Of a stretch of DNA of 64,000 nt, positions 37,173 through 47,384 are shown piece after piece. The number at the start of each line of letters is the position of its first letter. Positions within the stretch are counted from its first letter, which is position 1. The notes below the pieces were generated by a model that worked only from the letters and a program-made list of their open reading frames with translations, made no database searches and had not been told where the DNA came from. A program made the position numbers and the translations under genes. The DNA is from Bacteroidales bacterium (GTDB lineage Bacteria > Bacteroidota > Bacteroidia > Bacteroidales > UBA7960): positions 1 through 64,000 of the forward strand of contig JAAYLH010000060.1 of NCBI GenBank assembly GCA_012521995.1, given 5' to 3'.

Positions 37173-38273
37173 TCACCTTAGCATTTTGAGGAAACTCACC
37201 TCTTTTTCAGTGAGAAACCTCCATTTCCCCCTGGGCAAGTCTCTTTTGGTAAGTCCTGCAAAGATTACCCGGTCGAGTTTGGTCACTTTGTAACCGAAAT
37301 GCTCAAAGATCCTGCGGACAATTCGGTTTTGCCCTGAGTGAATCTCAATGCCGACCTCTTTTTTATTTTCCGCCTTATCAATATATGATACGGCATCAGG
37401 CTGTACAAGGTTATCCTCAATTTTTACTCCTTTTGCGATCGAATCGAGATCTGCCCTGGTAAGGGTTTTGTCCAGGTGCACATGGTAGAGCTTTCTGATG
37501 CCGTGTTTTGGGTGGGTAAGTTTTTTTGCAATTTCGCCATCATTGGTAAGCAGGAGCAGGCCGGTGGTATTCCTGTCGAGGCGTCCCACTGGGTATACCC
37601 TCTCGGGGCAAGCGCCTCTTACCAGGTCGATGACGGTCTTACGTTCCTGGGGGTCATCTGAAGTGGTGATGTAATCTTTGGGCTTATTCAAAAGGATGTA
37701 CACTTTCCTTACATTGTTGAGGCGTTCATTTCCATACATGACCACATCACCGGGCTTTACTTTTATGCCCATCTCGGTGACGATCTCTCCATTGACGGTA
37801 ATGGCTCCGTTGCGGATCAGCATATCAGCCTCACGGCGTGAACACACCCCTGCATTGGCGATGAATTTGTTCAGGCGAATACTTTCATCAAGAGCGCCTT
37901 TACGAAGAGATGATTTCCTCTCGTATTTTGAGGGTACTTTGTCTCTTTGGGGAGCACTCCCGTATTTTCCTCTTTTTCTTGGCCTTTCCTCAGAAAAGCG
38001 GTTTTCCCTGGGGGAGGATTCATCCCGGGCTTTTTTCCTGTCTTTTCCATAAGGTGTTACGGGCTTCTCACTTCTTCCGCGCGAGGAGGGGTTATTCCTG
38101 CGGTTGTCACTGTCTTTTGATGGCCAGCTGTCTTTCTGAATGGGGTTATGGTCTCTGGTTCTTTTTTCGGGACGGGCCTCGCGGCTGGTTTTTTTGCCCG
38201 GAGTTCTCTTGCCAGGGTTTTCCTGACGCTTTTTGCGCCGGTCTCCTGTGGATCCGGCTGAAGGTTTTCTCAT
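37173..38273 (-). CDS. RsuA/RluB family pseudouridine synthase with long basic N-terminal extension
   Basis: S4 domain (IRLNKFIANAGVCSRREADMLIRNGAITVNGEIV), GRLDRNTTGLLLLTNDGEIAKKLTHP, EIHSGQNRIVRRIFEHFGYKVTKLDRV. Confidence 0.93.
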   Translation of the reverse strand: MRKPSAGSTGDRRKKRQENPGKRTPGKKTSREARPEKRTRDHNPIQKDSWPSKDSDNRRNNPSSRGRSEKPVTPYGKDRKKARDESSPRENRFSEERPRKRGKYGSAPQRDKVPSKYERKSSLRKGALDESIRLNKFIANAGVCSRREADMLIRNGAITVNGEIVTEMGIKVKPGDVVMYGNERLNNVRKVYILLNKPKDYITTSDDPQERKTVIDLVRGACPERVYPVGRLDRNTTGLLLLTNDGEIAKKLTHPKHGIRKLYHVHLDKTLTRADLDSIAKGVKIEDNLVQPDAVSYIDKAENKKEVGIEIHSGQNRIVRRIFEHFGYKVTKLDRVIFAGLTKRDLPRGKWRFLTEKEVSFLKMLR

Positions 38274-38317
38274 TCGGTTTTGAAATTGGGGTGTTTAATT
38301 AAGCAACGCTTATTTTA

Positions 38318-38998
38318 CTAAAAAAGTGTCAGGTTGGGGTCCTGCCAGGGTAATATTAATTCAGGCAGATTAACAGCTGCACTGTTCACTTTTGGGGATA
38401 CCTTAAATCGATTCATTTTGTTGGCGGGGTAAGGCTGAAGGATATCCTCCAGTTTGTTCCAATTGGTTTCGCTGAACCATTTTTTATGGCTTTCCCGGTC
38501 AAGTATCACGGGCATTCGGTTGTGAATTCCATCTAAAAGGGAATTTGCCCTGGTGGTGATAATGGAAAACGAAAACCTCAGCGAGCCGTCTGTTTCCCTG
38601 GTTTGGTTGAAAAGTCCCGCAAAAGCAAACAGGTCCTCATTTTTCAACTGGAAACGCCAGGGCTGTTTGATTCGGCCAGCTTTTTCCCATTCAAAAAAGC
38701 CATCTGCCGGGATGATGCATCGTTGGGTGTCAAGCAAGCTGTTGAACATTTTTTTCTCGCGCAAAGATTCGGAGCGAGCATTGATCACAGGAGCGGATTC
38801 ACCTGCAAAATTTTCCCAGGGAGCACTAAGCCCCCACTGGAACATTTGCAGATGTGAGGGTTGATCCATGGCAATCACAGGCAAGAATTGCGTTGGGGCA
38901 GCATTGTAAACCTGACCCTGAAAGTCAGGAGGAATTATGACCCTGAAATGGTCACCGATCTCCCGGGCTTTTTTGCTTATGGAATATCTCCCGCACAT
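38318..38998 (-). CDS. SOS response-associated peptidase (HMCES/YedK family)
   Basis: MCGRYS catalytic Cys2; NARSESLREKKMFNSLLDTQRCIIPADGFFEW; HNRMPVIL. Confidence 0.95.
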   Translation of the reverse strand: MCGRYSISKKAREIGDHFRVIIPPDFQGQVYNAAPTQFLPVIAMDQPSHLQMFQWGLSAPWENFAGESAPVINARSESLREKKMFNSLLDTQRCIIPADGFFEWEKAGRIKQPWRFQLKNEDLFAFAGLFNQTRETDGSLRFSFSIITTRANSLLDGIHNRMPVILDRESHKKWFSETNWNKLEDILQPYPANKMNRFKVSPKVNSAAVNLPELILPWQDPNLTLF

Positions 38999-39016
38999 GC
39001 AAATGTATATTACTAT

Positions 39017-39041
39017 AAAAAAAGGCGCTGGAAGCGCCTTT
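39017..39041 (-). terminator. Rho-independent terminator for the 39064-39345 minus-strand gene
   Basis: AAAGGCGCT/AGCGCCTTT (39021-39029/39033-39041). Confidence 0.7.
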
Positions 39042-39063
39042 GATATCTTCTGGAATGCCGGTT

Positions 39064-39345
39064 TTATTCGGATATCTTGTTGAGTTTGTCAAAAGCGTCG
39101 TTTACTTTCTCAAGTAGCTCATCGAACAAGGTACGGTAAAAGTTTCGGAGGCTTTGGCCATTCTCGTTTACCTCAGGGTTGTTGATCCGGAAAATCATGT
39201 TTTCACGAAACTCAATCATTTCGTTAATGATCTGGTCAAGTTCTTCATGTTTATCCTGTTGGGTATACTGATGGATCATGCAAGTCCCGATCACTTCATC
39301 GATCAGGTAATTGAGGTCCTTTTTAAGGTTCTTGATGCTTGCCAT
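39064..39345 (-). CDS. Conserved hypothetical small helical protein
   Basis: 93-aa ORF, intergenic, followed by a terminator; no recognised motif. Confidence 0.65.
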   Translation of the reverse strand: MASIKNLKKDLNYLIDEVIGTCMIHQYTQQDKHEELDQIINEMIEFRENMIFRINNPEVNENGQSLRNFYRTLFDELLEKVNDAFDKLNKISE

Positions 39346-39420
39346 TTTTTTTCAATTATTTTGGCTGCAAAAATAACAATAGTTTTTGAGCCTTTTAAGA
39401 AAAAAATCAAATAGTTGCTA

Positions 39421-39891
39421 TTAATAAAAGTCAATCATTTCAATGTCATAGATTAATACGGCATTGGGGGGGATTGTGTAGTTTCCGTATACTCCATAAC
39501 CCAGGCCTGAAGGGATGAGAAGTTTTCCCTTGCTACCCCTGTTGAACATTGGGATACCATATTTAAAACCAAGGATGGTTGCGCTCAGATTGAATTTTTG
39601 TCCCTGACCTCCTCCAAACTCTTCTCCATCTAATAAAAACCCTGTGTAATTGATTTCTACAGTGGAGGTTTCAACAGGGAAGCTCCCTGAGCCAGCCTTT
39701 TCGATTAGATAAAACACACCGGATTCAAGTTCCTGGGCATCCAGGTCGTGCTCCTCAATATATTTAAGGATTTTTTCCCGGTCTTTTGCAGCTTGTTTTT
39801 CAGGGTCATCTGAGCCGCAGGAAACTGCCATGATCAGGAAGGGCAGGACGAACAGGGGTTTAAGCAGGGTTTGAAAACTAATGGGCTTCAT
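39421..39891 (-). CDS. FKBP-type peptidyl-prolyl cis-trans isomerase lipoprotein
   Basis: Lipobox IMAVSCGSD; VEINYTGFLLDGEEFGGG...LGFKYGIPMFNRGSKGKLLIPSGLGYGVYGNYTIPPNAVLIYDIEMIDF. Confidence 0.9.
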   Translation of the reverse strand: MKPISFQTLLKPLFVLPFLIMAVSCGSDDPEKQAAKDREKILKYIEEHDLDAQELESGVFYLIEKAGSGSFPVETSTVEINYTGFLLDGEEFGGGQGQKFNLSATILGFKYGIPMFNRGSKGKLLIPSGLGYGVYGNYTIPPNAVLIYDIEMIDFY

Positions 39892-39963
39892 CTTTTGTAA
39901 TTCCTTCAAATACTTTTATTTGAGTGCAAAGCTACAAATAAAACTGGTTTGTGGTGATGGGGG

Positions 39964-39993
39964 AGAAAAGAAAAAGCCGGACAAGCCGGCTTT
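39964..39993 (-). terminator. Rho-independent terminator downstream of ftsZ (end of dcw cluster)
   Basis: AAAGCCGG/CCGGCTTT (39973-39980/39986-39993), with pyrimidine/T-run on the minus-strand transcript. Confidence 0.75.
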
Positions 39994-40053
39994 CTCTGAG
40001 AAAACAAAACCAAAGAATGATTAAAACAAAAAACAGCAAAACAAGGCAGGGCC

Positions 40054-41598
40054 TTAATCCACGTTATCGTGGAGGAAAGAGTTGTTGGATTTAATCTGAG
40101 CCTTTTGGTCTTCGCCTTCATTGAGGGTAAACCTGGAGACTTGGGAGTCGGAGCTCAGGGGGGTATTGTTCAGGGCTACATTTCTTCTGACGAAAGCAGG
40201 TTGCCTTTCCAGATCCTGGAGTCCTTCAGGGGTTTTTAGCTTCATGCTGAGTTCGCGCAAACGTTGTTCTCTGTCTCTGATTTTCCTTTGAAGATCAGCT
40301 TCTGAGACCGGGTTTGACATTGGTTCCATTTCGGGCCTGATATCGTTATCAGGTGCTTCATTTTCCAGGGATGAGTGGTTTGTAAGGCTGAAATCAGAGT
40401 CATCTCCCATACCGGGGAATTCGTAGGTCACTGCAGGCTGATCAGGACGAATCTCAGGTTTCGATTCAGGCTTCTTCTCGGGTGAAGGGGTAGTCTTGAT
40501 GAATTTCTTCATGCCACTATTTTCTTCTTCATAAGGATTGTTATGGTTCGAATGGCTTGTTTTATCAACCTTTTCACCAAGATCGATCACCGTTTTTTCA
40601 GGTAGCTGATCTGTCAGGTAGCCTTTGCCTTCCCCAAAGCCTGTAGCAACCAGGGTAACACTGACTCTGGACTCGAGGGATTCGTCCTTTCCAAGCCCCC
40701 ATATGATTTCAGCTGTTGAGCCTGATTCGTCTTGAATATAATCAGTGATTTCAGAGATCTCATCCATGAGGATTTCCTCCACTCCACTGGTAATATTCAG
40801 TAAAATATTTTTGGCACCACGAATGTTGTTGTCATTAAGCAGGGGAGAGGACAGGGCCATTTCGATGGCTTTGATTGCACGGTTTTCTCCTTCAGCGCTT
40901 CCGCTACCCATTATGGCTACGCCGCTGTTTGACATAACCGTTCTGACATCGGCGAAGTCGACATTGATATTTCCCGTAAGGGTAATAATCTCTGCAATGC
41001 CCTTGGCAGCGGTGGTCAAAACATTGTCGGCCCGGGCAAAAGCTTCAGTCACAGAGAGGTTTCCGTAAAGTTCACGCAGGCGGTCGTTGCAAATGACCAG
41101 GAGGGTATCCACATGCTCCTGGAGCTGTTTGATGCCTTCTTCGGCTTGCTGTCTTCTTTTTCTTCCTTCAAACATAAATGGGATTGTGACAATACCTACT
41201 GTCAGGATGCCCATTTCTTTAGAAGCGCTGGCAATAACAGGGGCAGCACCAGTGCCGGTGCCACCGCCCATCCCTGCTGTGATAAACAGCATTTTAGTGC
41301 CTTTGTCCAGGACTTCCCTGATGCGGTCAAGGTCTTCAATAGCGGCATTTTTACCCACTTCTGGAAGGCTTCCGGCGCCTCTCCCTTCGGTAAGGCTGAC
41401 ACCAAGCTGGATTTTATTGGGAACGGGGCTAATATCCAAGGCTTGGCTATCGGTATTGCATATGATAAAGTCAACACCTTCAATACCTTGCTTGAACATG
41501 TGGTTTACGGCATTACTGCCTCCGCCACCAACACCCAGCACTTTGATAATGGATGATTGGTTTTTTGGCAGGTCGAATTTGATCATTTCTTTGGTCAT
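40054..41598 (-). CDS. ftsZ: Cell division protein FtsZ
   Basis: IKVLGVGGGGSNAVNHMFKQGIEGVDFIICNTDSQAL; tubulin signature ITAGMGGGTGTGAAPVIA. Confidence 0.98.
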   Translation of the reverse strand: MTKEMIKFDLPKNQSSIIKVLGVGGGGSNAVNHMFKQGIEGVDFIICNTDSQALDISPVPNKIQLGVSLTEGRGAGSLPEVGKNAAIEDLDRIREVLDKGTKMLFITAGMGGGTGTGAAPVIASASKEMGILTVGIVTIPFMFEGRKRRQQAEEGIKQLQEHVDTLLVICNDRLRELYGNLSVTEAFARADNVLTTAAKGIAEIITLTGNINVDFADVRTVMSNSGVAIMGSGSAEGENRAIKAIEMALSSPLLNDNNIRGAKNILLNITSGVEEILMDEISEITDYIQDESGSTAEIIWGLGKDESLESRVSVTLVATGFGEGKGYLTDQLPEKTVIDLGEKVDKTSHSNHNNPYEEENSGMKKFIKTTPSPEKKPESKPEIRPDQPAVTYEFPGMGDDSDFSLTNHSSLENEAPDNDIRPEMEPMSNPVSEADLQRKIRDREQRLRELSMKLKTPEGLQDLERQPAFVRRNVALNNTPLSSDSQVSRFTLNEGEDQKAQIKSNNSFLHDNVD

Positions 41599-41698
41599 AA
41601 TTTTCGGGGTTGAAGGTAAAAATTTTCAGTGAGCGGAATAAGACGGAAGGGCAACTTTTATTAACAAGTTTTTCCGCCTTATTGTTAATAAAATCTGA

Positions 41699-42967
41699 TT
41701 AAACGGACTGATCTTTTTCAAAGAAATCAATCCCCTGATTGAATATCTTTGAGAAGAAGCCTGCACCAATGCTTGTTTTTGGAGCTTTTGATGTTTGTCT
41801 TTTTTTCTTGATCTCCTTGTTGTCCAGTCCTTTAATGACCAGTCCTATACCCGTTGCATGCATGGGGCTTCCCGTTTCTCCCGAAAGGGATTTAGCCAAA
41901 TGCTCATTGGGATATCCAATGCGGGTATCCATCCCTGTGATGAATTCAGTTAACTGCGCGGCGTGACGAAGTTGGCTGCCTCCTCCTGTAAGGACGATCC
42001 CAGCAATGAGTTTTTTCTCAAAGCCGGAGTTTTTGATCTCATAAAGCACGTGCTCGATGATCTCTTCCATCCTTGCCTGGATAATATGGGCCAGATTCCT
42101 GAGGGAAATTTCCTTGGCGCTACGGCCTTTTAACCCGGGAATAGAAACGACTTCCTCATCCTTGTTTTCGCTGGCCAGTGCCGAACCAAAACGTTTCTTC
42201 AATTCTTCTGCCTGAACGCGGATTATGGAGCAGCCTTCCTTGACGTCATCAGTTATCACGTTGCCGCCCAAAGGAATGACTGCCGTATGGCGTATGATGT
42301 CGTCCTGGAAGATGGCTATGTCGGTAGTACCCCCGCCAATATCCACCAGGGCAACTCCAGCTTCTTTTTCTTCACTGCTCAGAACGGCCTCAGCTGAAGC
42401 CAAAGGCTCAAGGATCATGGAGGAAATTTCCAATCCGGCCTTTTTAACGCATTTTTCAATATTTTTTGCCGCTGCAACCTGGCCAGTAATAATGTGGAAG
42501 TTCGCCTCAAGAAGAATGCCTGACATCCCTATGGGCTGGCGGGTCCTTTGCTGGTTGTCAATGATATATTCCTGGGGGATAACATGAATAATCTCTTCAC
42601 CCGGAGGAAGGACAAGTTTATACATATTCTCAATGAGATTGGACACATCATCGTGTTCGATCTCATCTTCAATGCTGTTTCGCATAATGCTCCCGCGATG
42701 TTGCAGGCTTCTGATATGTTGGCCAGCAATTCCAACGTTGACAACTTTAATGTCAACCCCTGAGTTATGGCTCGCTTCGGCAACTGCCTTATTGATGGAG
42801 TCAACGGTGTTCTGAATGTTTTCTACCACACCCCTGTTCACCCCAAGCGAATCGGAGCGGCCGAGTCCCAGGATCTCAACTTTTCCGTATTCATTCTTTC
42901 GCCCGACAATACAAGCGATTTTGGTGGACCCAATGTCTAATCCTGCGACAATTTCTGACTGTATCAT
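41699..42967 (-). CDS. ftsA: Cell division protein FtsA
   Basis: EIVAGLDIGSTKIACIVGRKN; VALVDIGGGTTDIAIF; GIVLTGGGSQL. Confidence 0.97.
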   Translation of the reverse strand: MIQSEIVAGLDIGSTKIACIVGRKNEYGKVEILGLGRSDSLGVNRGVVENIQNTVDSINKAVAEASHNSGVDIKVVNVGIAGQHIRSLQHRGSIMRNSIEDEIEHDDVSNLIENMYKLVLPPGEEIIHVIPQEYIIDNQQRTRQPIGMSGILLEANFHIITGQVAAAKNIEKCVKKAGLEISSMILEPLASAEAVLSSEEKEAGVALVDIGGGTTDIAIFQDDIIRHTAVIPLGGNVITDDVKEGCSIIRVQAEELKKRFGSALASENKDEEVVSIPGLKGRSAKEISLRNLAHIIQARMEEIIEHVLYEIKNSGFEKKLIAGIVLTGGGSQLRHAAQLTEFITGMDTRIGYPNEHLAKSLSGETGSPMHATGIGLVIKGLDNKEIKKKRQTSKAPKTSIGAGFFSKIFNQGIDFFEKDQSV

Positions 42968-42975
42968 AACAATAC

Positions 42976-43767
42976 TTATTTAGAACAAATTACTTGATTG
43001 CTGTATTTTAGATTTACCCTCCTGTATTGGTACCAGCCGGTTCTGGCCAGTCCATTTTGGTAAAAGATCATCAATTTATTAAACTTTTCCTGCATCTGGT
43101 TCAGGTTCCCCAATTCAATGATATGAGCCCCGTTCTTTGGCGTTAATTCAAAATGACCGGTTTGGGTGACGTAAATGTGGTCGATATACGCATTCCAGAA
43201 AGGATCTGTTTCAATAAATGAAGCCAGTTTAAAAAGCTCCCTGAGCTTTCTTTCATTGGTGGATATTTCAGCAGGGTCTTTTTCTTCCAGCAAGTTGACT
43301 AGGGGAGAATAGCCTGCGTGGATATGCCCTGTTGCAACGATGACCCTGGCTGTATAATCCGGACTTAATGGCATCATGGATCCAGTTCGGTCCAGGTAGT
43401 AACTTTGATTGTGTGCGTTAATAATCCGAATGACGGGCTGACGTTGGGTGATCAAAATGTTCAGGTCACCATCGATGTTTTCATAAACCCTTGCTTTTTC
43501 AACGTAGGGGATACCTGTTACGACGGACTCAACCTGGCCCAGTTTGCCTTCAGGCAATTGATGACCTTCAATTTTACTCACCGAATTTTCAACTTTTGCC
43601 TTAACATCTTCGGGTGTAATAAAATGATGGCCGTTAAGGTAGTCAACGTTTACAAGAAGCTGGTTGCAGGGCAGCTTGCGGTTTTCCTCCACGGCAAATC
43701 CAAGCAATACCATCATGATAACGGGTAGGACAGTAATGGTTAATATGTTCAGTATTCTCCTGATCAT
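42976..43767 (-). CDS. ftsQ: Cell division protein FtsQ-like
   Basis: Single N-terminal TM, POTRA-like region (VESVVTGIPYVEKARVYENIDGDLNILITQRQPVIRI), located between murC and ftsA. Confidence 0.9.
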   Translation of the reverse strand: MIRRILNILTITVLPVIMMVLLGFAVEENRKLPCNQLLVNVDYLNGHHFITPEDVKAKVENSVSKIEGHQLPEGKLGQVESVVTGIPYVEKARVYENIDGDLNILITQRQPVIRIINAHNQSYYLDRTGSMMPLSPDYTARVIVATGHIHAGYSPLVNLLEEKDPAEISTNERKLRELFKLASFIETDPFWNAYIDHIYVTQTGHFELTPKNGAHIIELGNLNQMQEKFNKLMIFYQNGLARTGWYQYRRVNLKYSNQVICSK

Positions 43768-45122
43768 GATTTTCTCTTCTTCAGGGTTTCAACAATTACA
43801 GGTACCAGGCGATCAACATCGCCAGCGCCCATTGTAAGCAGAACTTCTGGCGTATTGGTATCCAGGAGCCCGGTAATTTCCTCCTTTCGTACAAAATGTT
43901 TTTCCTTCAGCTTAATTTTTTCAAGCAGCATTTCTGAACTTACGCCTTCAATGGGTAACTCTCTGGCGGGATAAATATCCATCAACCAAAGAGCGTCGGC
44001 TAAGGCGAGCGATTCACAGAATTGAGCGGCCAGGTCACGTGTCCTGCTGTAGAGGTGTGGCTGAAATATTACTGTAACTTTCTGCTTAGGGTAGAGTTCC
44101 CTGGCAGCATGGATACAAGCCCTGATTTCTACAGGGTGATGGGCGTAGTCGTCAATATAAATGGTGTTGTTGTCCTGGTAGCAGGTTTCGAAACGCCTTT
44201 TGACGCCCCTAAACGTTGACAAAGCTTTAGTTATGGTTTCATTGTCAATTCCAAGGCTCCATGCAATAGCAGCAGCACCCAGGGCATTTTCCAGGTTATG
44301 CCTTCCGGGAAGGCCCATTTCACGCAATGAGGCCTGAAAGAGTCCGTCCAGTGCTGCAAAATATTTCCCATTACTGACTTTTATTTCACTAGTATAAATA
44401 CCAGCAGGCGGGTTACAATTGTAGGTCAGCATTCTTCCATCAAAAGGAAGAGTTGGTTCAATGCCTTTTTTTACAACAAGAGTTCCATCTGGTTTAATCC
44501 TTTGAACAAACTCTCTGAAACTTTCCTGTATAGCATCCTCCGAACCGTAAACGTCCAGGTGGTCGGCATCTATGGCGCTTATCAGTGCCACATCGGGGTG
44601 TAAATGAAGGAAAGAACGATCAAACTCATCGGCCTCCACCACCGCCCATTCAGGATATTCATCACCAAGGAAGTTGGTCTTGTAATTTACGCTAATGCCT
44701 CCAAGAAAAGCTATGGTTTTGATCTCTGCGGTTTTCAAAATATGCGTTACCAGGGTACTGATTGTTGTTTTGCCATGTGTACCTGCAATGGCAATGGTTT
44801 TCACATCTCTGGTCAGCAGCCCGAGCAACTCAGCCCTTTTTATCATCGGGATGTTTCTGGTTGACAATGTGTTGAAAAGCACTGTGGTTTTTGGAACTGC
44901 AGGAGTGTATACCACTAAATCTATGTGTGTGGGAATAATGTCTTGCCTGTCCTCAAACCAAATTTTGATCCCTTCTTGCTGCAATTCACAGGTCAGGTCA
45001 GAGGGCGTTTTGTCGTACCCGCTTACTTCAACCCCTTTGGCATTGAAATACCGGGCAAGGGCGCTCATGCCAATGCCTCCGATGCCGAGGAAGAAAATGT
45101 TATGTAAGCGGTCAATATTCAT
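43764..45122 (-). CDS. murC: UDP-N-acetylmuramate--L-alanine ligase
   Basis: HNIFFLGIGGIGMSALARYFNAKGVEVSGYDKTPS; IAIAGTHGKTTISTLV; YIDDYAHHPVEIRACI. Confidence 0.97.
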   Translation of the reverse strand: MNIDRLHNIFFLGIGGIGMSALARYFNAKGVEVSGYDKTPSDLTCELQQEGIKIWFEDRQDIIPTHIDLVVYTPAVPKTTVLFNTLSTRNIPMIKRAELLGLLTRDVKTIAIAGTHGKTTISTLVTHILKTAEIKTIAFLGGISVNYKTNFLGDEYPEWAVVEADEFDRSFLHLHPDVALISAIDADHLDVYGSEDAIQESFREFVQRIKPDGTLVVKKGIEPTLPFDGRMLTYNCNPPAGIYTSEIKVSNGKYFAALDGLFQASLREMGLPGRHNLENALGAAAIAWSLGIDNETITKALSTFRGVKRRFETCYQDNNTIYIDDYAHHPVEIRACIHAARELYPKQKVTVIFQPHLYSRTRDLAAQFCESLALADALWLMDIYPARELPIEGVSSEMLLEKIKLKEKHFVRKEEITGLLDTNTPEVLLTMGAGDVDRLVPVIVETLKKRKS

Positions 45123-46247
45123 TTATTTGTTTTTTACAAGGCTAAGTGCGACTCCTGCAATAACATCAGCAGCATCCCTGAACGACAGGCCCGCCAGTTT
45201 TTCCTTCAGTCTGAATCGTTTCCCTTCGTCATGAATCAGGTCAACTACAGCCGGACCCAATTTTTCCCTTGCTTTACCATCTTCAATCAGTACCGCTGCA
45301 TGATGGTTTACCAGTGCAAGGGCATTTTTAGTCTGGTGGTCTTCGGCAACATTGGGGGAGGGAATCAGAATTGCTGGTTTTTGTACTGTGCAGATTTCAG
45401 ATACGGCAATTGCGCCTGCCCTGCTTACCACAAGATCACAGGCAGCATATGCAAGATCCATCCTGTCGATAAAAGGCTTAATATATGCTTGTTGCTCAAA
45501 ACCCTTTGCCAATTCAATGGCTTTTTGAAAAAATGTTGTCCCCGTTTGCCAGATAACTTGGATGTCTTGTTCCACAAAAAGTTTAAGATGATGGGCAATG
45601 CTTTCATTGATTGTCAAAGCCCCTAGGCTTCCCCCCGTTACGAAAAGAACAGGGTGTTTAGGGGTAAACCCAAAAAATGTCATGGCTTCTTCATATTTGC
45701 CTTCCAGGCTTACAATGTCTTGCCTGACAGGGTTTCCTGTAAGGAAAATCTTTGATTTATCAAAAAAGCGTTCCATGCCTTCGTAGGCAACACAAATCTT
45801 ATCAGCTTTTTTCCCAAGGATCCTGTTTGTGAGGCCAGGGAATGAGTTTTGCTCCTGGATAAGGGTAGGAATGCCTTTTTTGGCGGCTGCCCTAACAATG
45901 GGCCCGCTGGCATAACCCCCAACACCAATGACAACATCAGGTTTAAATCGCTTTACGATGTTTTTTGCCCTTACCATGCTGTCAAGCAATTTGAACGGTA
46001 CTTGCAGGTTCTTCCATGTCAGCCTTCGCTGTAAGCCCGAAATGTTAAGGCCAATAATGTGAAACCCTGCAGCGGGTACTTTCTTCATTTCCATACGCCC
46101 TTTGGCGCCCACAAAAAGAATTTGCGCATTGTACACCTTCTTTTTTATGGCTAGGGCAATGGCAATGGCCGGGAAAACATGTCCCCCGGTTCCTCCCCCG
46201 GCAATGATTACCCGTAACACATCAGCTTGTGACAATGGCTTTTCCAT
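45123..46247 (-). CDS. murG: UDP-N-acetylglucosamine--N-acetylmuramyl-(pentapeptide) pyrophosphoryl-undecaprenol N-acetylglucosamine transferase
   Basis: RVIIAGGGTGGHVFPAIAIA; VIGVGGYASGPIVRAAAKKGIPTLIQEQNSFPGLTNR; VVSRAGAIAVSEI. Confidence 0.97.
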   Translation of the reverse strand: MEKPLSQADVLRVIIAGGGTGGHVFPAIAIALAIKKKVYNAQILFVGAKGRMEMKKVPAAGFHIIGLNISGLQRRLTWKNLQVPFKLLDSMVRAKNIVKRFKPDVVIGVGGYASGPIVRAAAKKGIPTLIQEQNSFPGLTNRILGKKADKICVAYEGMERFFDKSKIFLTGNPVRQDIVSLEGKYEEAMTFFGFTPKHPVLFVTGGSLGALTINESIAHHLKLFVEQDIQVIWQTGTTFFQKAIELAKGFEQQAYIKPFIDRMDLAYAACDLVVSRAGAIAVSEICTVQKPAILIPSPNVAEDHQTKNALALVNHHAAVLIEDGKAREKLGPAVVDLIHDEGKRFRLKEKLAGLSFRDAADVIAGVALSLVKNK

Positions 46248-47373
46248 TTAATTCGTTTTCTTCAATTTTTCTGCTGACACTTAAAATGATCCCTATGGCA
46301 AGGCTTGAAAACCAAAGGGAAGTACCTCCCATACTGATCAGCGGTAGGGGTTGACCTGTAACAGGGAAAAGATTTACTGCTACCGCCATGTTTATCAATG
46401 CCTGGAATACCAGGCTGAAACTCAGTCCAGCTGCCAGTAATGCCCCAAATGTCCCGGGGCTTTCCCGTGCGATCCTGATCCCTCGGTAAAATAAAATCAA
46501 GTATAAAAGAAGGACAATAAAGCCTCCTATTAGGCCATACTCTTCAATGATGATGGCATAGATAAAATCGGAATAGGCGTGAGGCAGGAAATTTCGCTGC
46601 GTTGAGTTTCCAGGCATCTTGCCAAAAACGCCTCCTGTTGCGATGGCGATTTTAGCCTGGTCTGTCTGGTAAGTATCACCCGAGTCACCGAAATGGGCCT
46701 CAATTCGGTTTGTCCAGGTTTCTGCCCTGCTTCCCTCAGGCAACTGGGAGGCAATAAGGATAAACAAAGCGAGACCTGTAATCCCGATCCCTCCAAAAGC
46801 AGCCAGATATTTTATGTTCACACCACCGATAAACATAAGGATTATGCAAGTAAGAAAGAGGATGCCTGCCGTCGATAAGTTGGCGGGAAGAATGAGCCCC
46901 GTGATGATCAATATTGGAATTAGAACAGGAACAAAAGCATCCTTGAAATCCTTAATTGTTTCTTGCTTTTTGGTAAGCATTCGCGAAACAAACATGATCA
47001 GGGCCAGTTTGGCAAAGTCAGAACTCTGGAAACTGATATTTATGATGGGCAGCGTCAGCCAGCGGCTGGCCTCATTGATATTGGTTCCCCTGACCAGGGT
47101 GAACAATAAAAGCGGTGCAGCTATCCAAAGGGCTAGTTGGGAAATCCTTGAATAATAGGTATACTTAACCCTGCTTGCCAGGACCATAAGCCCCAGACCC
47201 AGTAACATAATAATGAAATGCTTAATGATATAGTATTCCGTATTCCCCGAGCGAAAGCGATAAGCCAACGTCCCCGTGGAACTGTATACCGCAAGCAGAG
47301 AAAAGATGGACAAGAAAATGACCACCATCCAGATTGCCCTGTCGCCTTTTATTTTTTCCAAAAACTTGTTCAT
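46222..47373 (-). CDS. ftsW: FtsW/RodA/SpoVE family lipid II polymerase (FtsW)
   Basis: Polytopic; SDFIYAIIIEEYGLIGGFIVLLLYLILFYRG; NLFPVTGQPLPLISMGGTSLW; dcw context. Confidence 0.95.
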   Translation of the reverse strand: MNKFLEKIKGDRAIWMVVIFLSIFSLLAVYSSTGTLAYRFRSGNTEYYIIKHFIIMLLGLGLMVLASRVKYTYYSRISQLALWIAAPLLLFTLVRGTNINEASRWLTLPIINISFQSSDFAKLALIMFVSRMLTKKQETIKDFKDAFVPVLIPILIITGLILPANLSTAGILFLTCIILMFIGGVNIKYLAAFGGIGITGLALFILIASQLPEGSRAETWTNRIEAHFGDSGDTYQTDQAKIAIATGGVFGKMPGNSTQRNFLPHAYSDFIYAIIIEEYGLIGGFIVLLLYLILFYRGIRIARESPGTFGALLAAGLSFSLVFQALINMAVAVNLFPVTGQPLPLISMGGTSLWFSSLAIGIILSVSRKIEENELNGKAIVTS

Positions 47374-47384
47374 AAATTCAGGTT

